From: Acidobacteriota bacterium
Lineage (GTDB): Bacteria; Acidobacteriota; Terriglobia; UBA7540
Length of the DNA stretch: 5,903 nt
Assembly: GCA_021789565.1 (NCBI GenBank)
Contig: JAJYJL010000592.1
Span: forward strand, 1-5,903
Direction of reading: 5' to 3'
Positions 1-5,832 of this stretch are shown here, in pieces; the first letter of the stretch is position 1, and each line of letters opens with the position of its first letter. Made by a program: the position numbers and the translations under genes. Below the pieces are notes generated by a model. It saw only the letters and a list, made by a program, of their open reading frames with translations, made no database searches and had not been told where the DNA came from.

Positions 1-223
1 GCTCGCTCAGTTTGGCGGCCCGCCCGGTCGCGCGCAGGGCCGCTTCGCCAACACTTTCACGGCTGGCGACAAACGTAACTACCGTACGATTGTGGTCGGC
101 GTCCATCTGGGTGCCCAGCAGATGCACGTCCGGGCCTGAAAGCAGCGCCTGGAGGATTGACTCGATCTTGTTCCTGTCCTCGCCTTCGCTGAAGTTGGGA
201 ACGCATTCCACAATGGTTTGCAT
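1..223 (-). CDS. ftcD: Glutamate formimidoyltransferase, N-terminal part (cut by window edge)
   Basis: Reading the minus strand from the ATG at 223-221 gives 74 codons open to the left edge, so this is the 5' end of a longer gene (the family's formiminotransferase part is about 300 aa or more). The protein opens with MQTIVECVPNFSEGEDR, the hallmark amino terminus of formiminotransferases (VECVPNFSEG), followed by a DADHNRTVVTFV segment at residues 43-54, also typical. The enzyme moves the formimino group of N-formimino-L-glutamate to tetrahydrofolate in the cytoplasm, the last step of one histidine-degradation route. The family's catalytic histidine lies in a later motif outside the window. 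The same-strand urocanase-like gene upstream supports a histidine-catabolic context, although fmdB lies between them on the other strand. The ribosome-binding site is poor (TTTCTGGA just before ATG). Whether a cyclodeaminase domain is fused cannot be seen. Confidence 0.87.
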   Translation of the reverse strand, partial: MQTIVECVPNFSEGEDRNKIESILQALLSGPDVHLLGTQMDADHNRTVVTFVASRESVGEAALRATGRAAKLSE

Positions 224-343
224 TCCAGAAATTTAGCACAGACACATTCCAGGTGTGTTGTTGTCCGTCCTGGGCTTTGCTTTCGTCGCCCGGCAAACTG
301 CCGATTCCCCGGTCCGGAAGCCATGGGAAGCCGCCGTCTGTCT

Positions 344-352
344 TGTTATAAT
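344..352 (+). promoter_or_regulatory. Extended -10 promoter for the FmdB-type gene
   Basis: TTATAATTT context with a perfect TG-n-TATAAT extended -10 box (TG at 344-345, TATAAT at 347-352). The -35 position (about 324-329, TGGGAA) matches the consensus poorly, which is tolerated at extended -10 promoters. A transcript starting near 359 would have a leader of about 26 bases carrying the strong Shine-Dalgarno at 371-376. Seen directly in sequence; promoter activity is inferred. Confidence 0.6.
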
Positions 353-370
353 TTGTTTAGAAGAACAGCC

Positions 371-376
371 GGAGGT
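371..376 (+). promoter_or_regulatory. Strong Shine-Dalgarno of the FmdB-type gene
   Basis: GGAGGT (within GGAGGTGA) ends 8 bases before the ATG at 385, ideal spacing. It fixes the start of a gene only 54 codons long. Confidence 0.8.
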
Positions 377-384
377 GAAACTCG

Positions 385-549
385 ATGCCCATCTATGAGT
401 ATGTGTGCAAAGAGTGCAAAAATAAGTTCGCCCTGGTCCTGAGCCTTACTGAATACGAAAAGCTCCTGCCGGCTTGCCCCAAATGCAAGAGCAGCAAAGT
501 TGAGCAGTTGCCGGCTGCTTTCTTTGCCGTTACTTCCAGAAAGAGTTGA
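385..549 (+). CDS. FmdB-family zinc-ribbon protein, 54 aa
   Basis: The small protein begins MPIYEYVCKECKNKF, the standard opening of the FmdB (CxxC_CXXC_SSSS) family, and has two CxxC pairs at C8/C11 and C31/C34 that should bind one zinc ion. Family proteins often have a short zinc ribbon followed by a variable, low-complexity tail; here the tail is almost absent (SRKS at the C terminus), so this is a minimal version. FmdB was named as a putative regulator of formamidase in Methylophilus, but the molecular role of most members is unknown; they are common small cytoplasmic proteins. An extended -10 promoter (344-352) and a GGAGGT Shine-Dalgarno (371-376) immediately upstream argue strongly that the gene is real and separately transcribed. 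It is divergent from the formiminotransferase gene and convergent with the urocanase-like gene, whose stop is only 26 bases away. Confidence 0.88.
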   Translation: MPIYEYVCKECKNKFALVLSLTEYEKLLPACPKCKSSKVEQLPAAFFAVTSRKS

Positions 550-575
550 TGGCATTCTGTTCTGTTGCGCGAGGT

Positions 576-2258
576 TCACGGATTGCGAGGCTTGGGAGCC
601 CTGAGTTCGGGCCGCCGCACCGCGTTGCACGTTCCTTCGCGGCCTGAGCCGGCCAGGCGAAGGATACGACGTGCGTAGTCGTTTCTCAAAACACGCGGAA
701 GGGCCTTTGCCGCTGCCGCCGTGCCATCGGCGACTAGCGCCACGGTTGCCCGGTTGTAGCCCGCGCCGCATTTGAGCGATGCCCAGCTTGCCTCTGAACA
801 GGCATTTAGCAGCGCATTCAGGACGGACCCATCAAGTCCGTCTTTCATCGCATCAGGTGTTATCTGGGGTGAAGTGACAAGGTTGGTTTCCGCCTGTTCA
901 AAGGTGATGACGAACGGCGCTTGGAACGCGCCATCAGCGACAGTGCGGTTGACACGCTCAGCTATAGTAATGCGCGCTGTCTCGTTCATCCAGCAGACCC
1001 GTGCCGGCAGGCCCTGGGACCTCACGTATTTTCGTGCCAGGGGGATCCATTGCGATAGCAGGGCGTCGTCCGAAAACAGCTCAAGCACCAGTTCGTCAAG
1101 CCGGTGGATGTCCCTCTGCTCGCCGGATAGCGCCACCCATCGAACGGGAGCGGCACCATCATCAAGGAGCGGCTGGAGATAGGCACCAACGGAGTTTGGA
1201 AATGCAGATGCAGCCCCCTCCACTCCACAGCGCTCGGCTGCAGCACAGAGGTTGTTTCCGAACTCGAAAACGACGGAGCCCAATTTCTGGAGGGCCAGCA
1301 TTCCATTGAAATGCCGGGAAACGGACTCGCGACAGCGGGAGAGGTATTGTTCGGGATTGTCGCGTCGAAGCGCTCCGGCTTGATCGGCATTCAGGCCTGA
1401 AGGGACGTACCCAATCAGGAGATCGTGCGCGCTGGTCTGGTCGGTCAGAATGTCAGGCAGAACACCCCGGCTGGCGAGTTCGGGGATAACGTCCGCGCAG
1501 TTTCCCACCAGTCCAACGGAGACAGCCTGCTTCTGCCGCACAGCATTTTTCAGAATGCGCAGCGCCTCATCCAGTGTGCTGACACAATAATCGCAATAGC
1601 CTGTACGGATGCGACGCCGGATGTGGTCACCGTCCACGTCAATGCCGAGAAATGCGGCCCCAAGCAATCGGGTAGCGAGCGGTAGCGCGCCACCCGCCGC
1701 ACCCATTCCGCCGGACACAACCAGCTTCCCGGCAATATCGCCGCTGAAGTACCGCTGGCCAATTCCGTCGAAAACCTGAAGAGCGGTTGGCAAAGTACTT
1801 TGCGTACCCACGTACGTCCAGCTTCCAGGATCTGTACCTCCGGGTATAGGAAGGCCGTGCTGTTCAAGTCGATCTAATTCGTCTGCGGTTGGCTGGAGGC
1901 CTGGCGGGTCCGTGTTTGTGATGATTACACGCGCAGCGTCCCGGCTTGTTTGAAAAACACCGACAGGTCCACCGGATTGGATCAAAAGCGTTTCGTCATC
2001 CTTGAGGGTTTTGAGAGCTTCGGCGGTTTTATCGTATGTTTCCCAGCTGCGCAGAACTTTTCCGGTGGCACCACAGGCAATCAGGTCGCCGGGTTGCTCG
2101 GCGACATCCGGATCCAGCGAATTCATCAGCATGCGCAGAGCGGCTTCCTGCGGCCAATTCCGGCAGTTGAGCGCTGCCCCGCGAGGCGCGCGCATCATCC
2201 GGCTGTTTGCCCTTAAAGTTTCCGCTTGTGCTCCGTTGCCTGTATATGCTTGCCCCAT
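576..2258 (-). CDS. hutU: Urocanate hydratase (urocanase) family protein, divergent active site
   Basis: The 560-aa product matches the urocanase family end to end (usual length about 550-560). Recognisable blocks are MRAPRGAALNCRNWPQEAALRM (22-43), SLDPDVAE (47-54), LLIQSGGPVGVF (91-102), PGSWTYVGTQ (144-153), the Rossmann loop GGMGAAGGALPLA (183-195), VGNCADVIPEL (251-261), DQTSAHD (273-279), FGNN (333-336), RWVALSG (373-379), GLPARVCW (416-423), DAMKDGLD (469-476) and VADGT (509-513). Urocanases use a tightly bound NAD+ as electrophile to hydrate urocanate to imidazolone propionate, step two of histidine breakdown. C422 corresponds to the classical active-site cysteine. Several near-invariant positions differ: the Tyr of VVYGG is C62, the Gln of YGQ is G141, the RDHLD block reads FEQAE (453-457), the Arg of SPNRE is I466, and HHGGGVGMG reads KCGAGYNRA. 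True urocanase activity is therefore uncertain; a related hydratase or another substrate is possible. A weak AGAGAG Shine-Dalgarno lies 8 bases before the ATG. Confidence 0.85.
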   Translation of the reverse strand: MGQAYTGNGAQAETLRANSRMMRAPRGAALNCRNWPQEAALRMLMNSLDPDVAEQPGDLIACGATGKVLRSWETYDKTAEALKTLKDDETLLIQSGGPVGVFQTSRDAARVIITNTDPPGLQPTADELDRLEQHGLPIPGGTDPGSWTYVGTQSTLPTALQVFDGIGQRYFSGDIAGKLVVSGGMGAAGGALPLATRLLGAAFLGIDVDGDHIRRRIRTGYCDYCVSTLDEALRILKNAVRQKQAVSVGLVGNCADVIPELASRGVLPDILTDQTSAHDLLIGYVPSGLNADQAGALRRDNPEQYLSRCRESVSRHFNGMLALQKLGSVVFEFGNNLCAAAERCGVEGAASAFPNSVGAYLQPLLDDGAAPVRWVALSGEQRDIHRLDELVLELFSDDALLSQWIPLARKYVRSQGLPARVCWMNETARITIAERVNRTVADGAFQAPFVITFEQAETNLVTSPQITPDAMKDGLDGSVLNALLNACSEASWASLKCGAGYNRATVALVADGTAAAAKALPRVLRNDYARRILRLAGSGREGTCNAVRRPELRAPKPRNP

Positions 2259-2288
2259 CGTAACGGCTCTCTTGTTGAATCTTAGTCG

Positions 2289-2317
2289 ATAACAGTGCAG
2301 AGAGAAAGGGTGCCCAA
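2289..2317 (-). promoter_or_regulatory. Possible sigma70-type promoter for the urocanase-like gene
   Basis: On the minus strand TTGGGC (2317-2312) and TGTTAT (2294-2289) are separated by exactly 17 bases and lie 31 bases upstream of the ATG. The spacing is ideal but the boxes match the consensus only moderately (3/6 and 4/6), so this is a tentative call. Confidence 0.3.
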
Positions 2318-2410
2318 GAAGTTAAAGGACCGGCTACTCTTGCCGGCGAATCCGCGGCACGCCGCGCAGGGGCTGATCTGTGTGGCCACGCATGGCTGCT
2401 GGCCAGTCTG

Positions 2411-2419
2411 TGCTAGAAT
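2411..2419 (+). promoter_or_regulatory. Extended -10 promoter for the acyl-CoA ligase gene
   Basis: TGC-TAGAAT gives an extended -10 box (TG at 2411-2412, TAGAAT at 2414-2419, 5/6 to consensus), 45 bases before the ligase ATG. No convincing -35 is present at the expected distance. This resembles the layout of the FmdB-type gene's promoter earlier in the window. Confidence 0.42.
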
Positions 2420-2464
2420 CTCCTTCGGTCCGCTGTCTTCGGTAAATCAGGGGCGTGAGAGTGC

Positions 2465-4321
2465 ATGGAATCAAAACCGTTTAAAACGATCAATGAGCTG
2501 TTTTTACAGGCCATCGAGGACCACCACAAGCCCGACGCCTTCCTGGTCAAACGGGAAGGCCAGTACCGTGGGGTCCCTTCGCACGAAGTGCTTTTGAAAG
2601 TTGCAGCGCTTGCGAAGGCGTTCGGTGAAATGGGTGTCGACAGGGGTGACCGGATTGCGCTGTTGTCGGAAAACCGGCTGGAGTGGGCGCTTACCGACTA
2701 TGCCATCCTGGGAATCGGAGCTGTTACCGTCCCGCTCTATTCCACGCTGCTCGAAGGCGATGTTGAGTTCATCCTTCGCGATTCCGGCTCAAAAGGAATT
2801 GTCGTTTCCACGCGTGACCAACTGAAGAAAGTTCTGGCCGCGCGCTCCAGCGTGTCGAAGCTTAAATTTGTGGTGGCCATGGACCCGGAGCCGGGAGAAT
2901 TTCCGGATGTGCTCTGCTGGAAGGAATTGGCGGGGCGTGCAGGCGCGGACGGAACGAAATCAGTGAAATCTCTGGAGACTCAGGCGCTTTGCGCGCGACC
3001 GGATGATGTTGCGACTATCGTTTACACTTCCGGAACGACAGGGGCATTTAAGGGTGTTGTGCTGACACACGCCAACATTGCCTCAAACATTCAGGCCTGC
3101 GACCGGCTGTTTGACTTTCACCCTGGCGACATCAGCGTGGCATTCCTTCCACTGGCGCACATCTTTGAACGGATGATCGACTTCTATTACATGGCGCAGG
3201 GTGTCTCGATCGCATACGCGGAAAACATCGATTCACTCCCGCAGAATTTGCGCGAAGTGCGTCCTACGCTGATGGCCGTTGTGCCGCGCCTGGTGGAAAA
3301 GATCCGCGAAAAAGTGATGGAAGAAGTTCGCCATCTTCCTGCTTCCAAACAGAAACTGTTCGGGTGGGCGCTCCGCACGGGCCGGGAATGGTTCCCTTAC
3401 ATCCTTGCGCGCCGCTCAGCCCCCCTGGGCCTGGGCTTGAAGCGCGCGCTCGCCGATAAGATTGTTTACGCCAAGATCCGCTCACAAATGGGCGGTCGGC
3501 TGCGGCTGCTGATTTCCGGCGCCGCGCCGCTCAGCCGCGAACTGGCGGAATTTTTCTTCTCCATAGGGATTCCGGTTTATGAAGGCTACGGACTGACTGA
3601 GACTTCACCTGTGATTGCGGTCAACCATCCCGGGGCAGCAAAGCTTGGCACCGTTGGCCAGGTGGTTCCCGGTGTGGAGGTCAGGCTAGGCGAAGAAACT
3701 GAGGACACTGAAGGCCGCACGGGGCGCGAGATTCTGGTTCGTGGGCCTAATGTGACTCCGGGCTACTACCACCCGGATGAGCGGAACGGCGAGGCCTTCG
3801 CTGGTGGTTGGTTTCACACCGGGGACCTGGGTTTGCTGGATTCGGAAGGCTTCCTCAGCATCACTGGCCGCAAGAAAAACCTTTTCAAGACTTCCGGCGG
3901 CAAGTATGTTTCGCCGGAAAAACTGGAAAACCTATTTCAGGGGCACCGCTACGTCACGCAGCTTGTGGTGCTGGGCGACTCCAGAAAGTTTGTCGGTTCG
4001 CTGATCGTGCCCAATTTCCCGGCGTTAGAAGCCCATGCCCGGGGGCAGGGAATCGCTTTCGCCGGCCGCGAAGACCTGGTGAAGAACGAAAAAGTCCACG
4101 CCTTCCTGCAAGCACAGGTGGATGAAGCCTGTCAGCACCTGCCACCCCACGAACGGATTCGTCAGATTGCACTGCTCCCGAAAGAACTCACCATCGCTGC
4201 GGGCGAACTTTCCGCCACGCTGAAGGTCAAGCGCCCCGTGGTGGAAGAGCGCTACCGCGACTTGATTGAAGAGATGTTTTCCCGCCGTCCCCCCGAAACC
4301 CAGGAAGCTGCCGCGAGCTAG
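2465..4321 (+). CDS. Long-chain fatty acid-CoA ligase (AMP-forming)
   Basis: A 618-aa ANL-superfamily (AMP-binding) enzyme of the FadD15-like long-chain acyl-CoA synthetase type; family members are about 600 aa. It activates a fatty acid with ATP to an acyl-AMP and then forms the CoA thioester, feeding beta-oxidation or lipid synthesis at the inner face of the membrane. Motifs in order: substrate-side ENRLEW (69-74), the phosphate-binding loop YTSGTTGAFKGV (187-198), LPLAHIFER (228-236), SGAAPL (351-356), adenine-binding YEGYGLTET (372-380), HTGD (451-454) with the ribose-binding Asp, the hinge GRKKNLFKTSGGKYVSPEKLE (468-488), and the C-terminal catalytic Lys in GELSATLKVKR, K587. All key residues are present. 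The phosphate loop has Phe where Pro is usual (G-A-F-K-G). There is no obvious signal peptide or membrane segment. The ATG at 2465 is preceded by AGGGG at 2449-2453. Chain-length preference cannot be read from sequence. Confidence 0.93.
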   Translation: MESKPFKTINELFLQAIEDHHKPDAFLVKREGQYRGVPSHEVLLKVAALAKAFGEMGVDRGDRIALLSENRLEWALTDYAILGIGAVTVPLYSTLLEGDVEFILRDSGSKGIVVSTRDQLKKVLAARSSVSKLKFVVAMDPEPGEFPDVLCWKELAGRAGADGTKSVKSLETQALCARPDDVATIVYTSGTTGAFKGVVLTHANIASNIQACDRLFDFHPGDISVAFLPLAHIFERMIDFYYMAQGVSIAYAENIDSLPQNLREVRPTLMAVVPRLVEKIREKVMEEVRHLPASKQKLFGWALRTGREWFPYILARRSAPLGLGLKRALADKIVYAKIRSQMGGRLRLLISGAAPLSRELAEFFFSIGIPVYEGYGLTETSPVIAVNHPGAAKLGTVGQVVPGVEVRLGEETEDTEGRTGREILVRGPNVTPGYYHPDERNGEAFAGGWFHTGDLGLLDSEGFLSITGRKKNLFKTSGGKYVSPEKLENLFQGHRYVTQLVVLGDSRKFVGSLIVPNFPALEAHARGQGIAFAGREDLVKNEKVHAFLQAQVDEACQHLPPHERIRQIALLPKELTIAAGELSATLKVKRPVVEERYRDLIEEMFSRRPPETQEAAAS

Positions 4322-4328
4322 GGGACAG

Positions 4329-4346
4329 GCCGCCCGGAAGGGCGGC
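4329..4346 (+). terminator. GC-rich hairpin with GGAA loop after the acyl-CoA ligase gene
   Basis: A perfect 7-bp stem GCCGCCC / GGGCGGC closes a GGAA (GNRA-type) tetraloop, beginning 7 bases after the ligase stop codon and lying between convergent genes. No T-run follows on either strand, so it is not a classical intrinsic terminator. It may act as a U-tract-less terminator or a 3'-end stabiliser of the mRNA. A second, weaker 5-bp stem (AGCGA 4358-4362, TCGCT 4370-4374) follows. Confidence 0.5.
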
Positions 4347-4394
4347 GCCAGCGAACCAGCGACGGAGCATCGCTCTTGTGAAGTCAGCCCGCAA

Positions 4395-5195
4395 CTACGC
4401 AGGCGCATGCGTCATCTGTTTCAACATCTCTTCGAGAGCGGCCTGATTGGGCCCCACGAACGGCCGCGCCTTCGGAACGGCGGCCAGCGATGCCAGCAAT
4501 TTATCCGTCATCTGTCCCGGCGCTGGTGGCAAATGGCTGCTCAGGACCATCTTCGGTGACATCTTGCGGATGCCATCCAGTTCCTTTGCGAAAACACCCT
4601 GGTCCACTTTGTGCAACCATGGCGAGTCCACGGTGGCCCAAAAGGCCTGGCCGTTTCGCAGGACCTCGTCAGAAAGGTCAGCCGCATTTTCAGGGACCTC
4701 CGACAAGAGTGCCCCAAAGCAGTCGGAGCTGAAGAGAATCGATGACTTGTCATCGTAGAAACCCGTTGTTGAGGGGTTGTCGAACGCAGGAGGCCGGAAC
4801 GCGGTTAGCGTGCGGTTGCCCACGTTGATCTTTTCGCCGGAGTTGATGAGGTAAACCCTGTCCAGTGGCAGTGGCGCAAACAGGCTCATGATGCCCACGC
4901 CAAGAAAGCTTGTAATTACGCGCAGCCTGGGGTTTTCGGTGAGCAGTTGATGCAAGCTGCCCATATGGTCAAAGTCCGTGTGGGTCAGCCAGATCCACCT
5001 GAGGTCGGCGGGATCAATGACCGACCGCAGGGCAGGCATAAACTCCGCGCTCTCCACCGCGGATCCTGTATCAACCAGAATGGGCTCCGATCCCTTGATG
5101 ACAAACGCGTTGATGGGCACCAGTCCGTAGCCGGGAATAGGGAAATTGGATGTCAGCACGTCGATGTCCGGCGAAACCTTGCAAGAATTAATCAC
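4395..5195 (-). CDS. Metallo-beta-lactamase-fold protein with flavodiiron-like ligand spacing
   Basis: A 266-aa protein with the MBL fold: an N-terminal strand pair ending ILVDTG (39-44), the metal motif THTDFDH (71-77: H72, D74, D76, H77), SSILFSSDCFG (151-161) with the bridging-type D158, and SSH (219-221) with H221. The order and spacing (D76 to position 139, 63 residues; 139 to 158, 19 residues) resemble the oxygen-binding diiron domain of flavodiiron proteins (HxExDH...H...D...H), but position 139, where a ligand His is expected, is Asp in PPAFDNPST. No flavodoxin domain follows, and there is no signal peptide, so it is a stand-alone cytoplasmic domain. The substrate is unknown: a hydrolase or an oxygen/NO-related protein are both possible. 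The start is GTG, fixed by AAGGAGGGG ending 3 bases upstream. It lies downstream of the SnoaL-like gene on the same strand, spacer 141 bases. Confidence 0.85.
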   Translation of the reverse strand: MINSCKVSPDIDVLTSNFPIPGYGLVPINAFVIKGSEPILVDTGSAVESAEFMPALRSVIDPADLRWIWLTHTDFDHMGSLHQLLTENPRLRVITSFLGVGIMSLFAPLPLDRVYLINSGEKINVGNRTLTAFRPPAFDNPSTTGFYDDKSSILFSSDCFGALLSEVPENAADLSDEVLRNGQAFWATVDSPWLHKVDQGVFAKELDGIRKMSPKMVLSSHLPPAPGQMTDKLLASLAAVPKARPFVGPNQAALEEMLKQMTHAPA

Positions 5196-5198
5196 TTT

Positions 5199-5207
5199 CC
5201 CCTCCTT
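5199..5207 (-). promoter_or_regulatory. Strong Shine-Dalgarno for the MBL-fold gene (GTG start)
   Basis: On the minus strand AAGGAGGGG precedes AAA-GTG; the core AGGAGG is 5 bases from the start codon. This decides the non-ATG start. The 10-mer AATCAAGGAG that contains it (5202-5211) recurs exactly at the ribosome-binding site of the upstream SnoaL-like gene (5776-5785). Confidence 0.75.
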
Positions 5208-5251
5208 GATTTCTGTTTTGCGGTTATTGGTTTTTTTCTTGATCTACTGCG

Positions 5252-5268
5252 GATCCCCTTTGGGAATC
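5252..5268 (-). other. Leader hairpin in the spacer between the SnoaL-like and MBL-fold genes
   Basis: In the minus-strand RNA, GAUUCCC (5268-5262) and GGGGAUC (5258-5252) form a 7-bp stem with one G-U pair around an AAA loop. On the plus strand the same stem has a C-A mismatch, so the structure favours the minus transcript, the direction of both flanking genes. No U-run follows, arguing against a terminator. Its 5' arm overlaps CCUUGAUU (5272-5265), which is exactly complementary to AAUCAAGG at the MBL gene's Shine-Dalgarno (5211-5204), so it could compete with a start-site-blocking pairing. Function is inference. Confidence 0.3.
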
Positions 5269-5336
5269 AAGGTCTGTGTTCTGTACTTTGAAATGATCCG
5301 GCCGCCAACCGGAAACGCAATTTATGTTTTCTGCAG

Positions 5337-5768
5337 TTATTGCCGTGCTCCAGGCAGCGACCGGTCACTGTTCCAGATGTCACGGGCGATTTTCCAGGAG
5401 CCATCAGGCCCCCGCTGGTAAATGGTGATGTACTTCCCGCCGTCATCCATGGAGGCGCCGCCAGCCTTGGGGTTCAGGCTGATCTCGTATCGGCCGCGCT
5501 CAAAGGCCCAATCAGCGGCAACATAGATTTCGTCAACGTAAAGCCTGAATTGGCACGCGAACAGGTTCAGGAAACCTTTGCTCCATCCCTGGATCGCAGC
5601 CTTCCCGGCGTTGGGTCCGAAGTTGGGCGGCATTTGTATCCCATCATCGGCGAAACAGGCCGCCCAGCCATCCGCGTCCCCTGCATTCAGGGCGGCAATG
5701 TGGACTCCACGCAGCCTGTCAATTGCGGCCTTATCAATGCTGATGTTCGCTTCAGTATTTACCAACAT
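5337..5768 (-). CDS. SnoaL-like / DUF4440-type (NTF2-like fold) protein, 143 aa
   Basis: The protein shows the NTF2-like pattern: an N-terminal helix (IDRLRGVHIAALNAGDADGW, residues 16-35) of the type that opens DUF4440/SnoaL-like domains, the DDGIQMPPN loop (41-49), GKAAIQGW (55-62), then strands RLYVDEIYVAADWAFERGRY (75-94), GGKYITIYQR (110-119) and a closing GSWKIARDIWNSD (123-135). This fold hosts small-molecule isomerases, cyclases and hydrolases as well as non-catalytic proteins, so no reaction can be assigned. It lacks a signal peptide or membrane segment. The ATG at 5768 is chosen because AAGGAG (5781-5776) sits 7 bases upstream; a longer reading from 5861 has no ribosome-binding site, and its extra residues are unlike the family. 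It is probably co-transcribed with the MBL-fold gene downstream. A perfect inverted repeat (5833-5859) upstream may be its operator. Confidence 0.82.
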   Translation of the reverse strand: MLVNTEANISIDKAAIDRLRGVHIAALNAGDADGWAACFADDGIQMPPNFGPNAGKAAIQGWSKGFLNLFACQFRLYVDEIYVAADWAFERGRYEISLNPKAGGASMDDGGKYITIYQRGPDGSWKIARDIWNSDRSLPGARQ

Positions 5769-5775
5769 TCCGCTT

Positions 5776-5781
5776 CTCCTT
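5776..5781 (-). promoter_or_regulatory. Shine-Dalgarno that sets the SnoaL-like gene start
   Basis: AAGGAG on the minus strand, 7 bases before the ATG at 5768. It discriminates this start from an in-frame ATG 31 codons upstream (5861) that has no such site. Confidence 0.75.
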
Positions 5782-5832
5782 GATTGAGTTGGACCGCCAT
5801 GATGTACAATGGTGTCCCTTTGATACTCGTAA

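Noticed and set aside
291..303. Small palindrome CGGCA-AAC-TGCCG between the formiminotransferase and FmdB-type genes
   Set aside because: Only a 5-bp stem with a 3-base loop, with no T-run and no second copy; common by chance in GC-rich DNA.
346..771. Minus-strand open frame of 141 codons
   Set aside because: It overlaps the FmdB-type gene antisense and the urocanase C terminus in another frame, has no recognisable domain, and is rich in Arg/Ser as expected of a shadow frame.
2400..2413. Sigma-54-like promoter (TGGC...GC)
   Set aside because: The spacing between GG and GC is 11 bases, not the strict 12, and the -12 element lacks TTGC. The extended -10 reading is simpler.
2295..2597. Plus-strand 100-codon frame overlapping the start of the acyl-CoA ligase
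   Set aside because: It begins at a GTG with no convincing ribosome-binding site, runs out of frame into the ligase gene and matches no family. The region 2259-2464 is better read as a divergent control region.
4025..4408. Minus-strand 127-codon frame antisense to the ligase 3' end
   Set aside because: A shadow of the conserved ligase coding frame; no domain, no Shine-Dalgarno.
5340..5783. Plus-strand 147-codon frame antisense to the SnoaL-like gene
   Set aside because: The opposite strand carries a coherent NTF2-like protein with a strong ribosome-binding site; the plus frame has neither.
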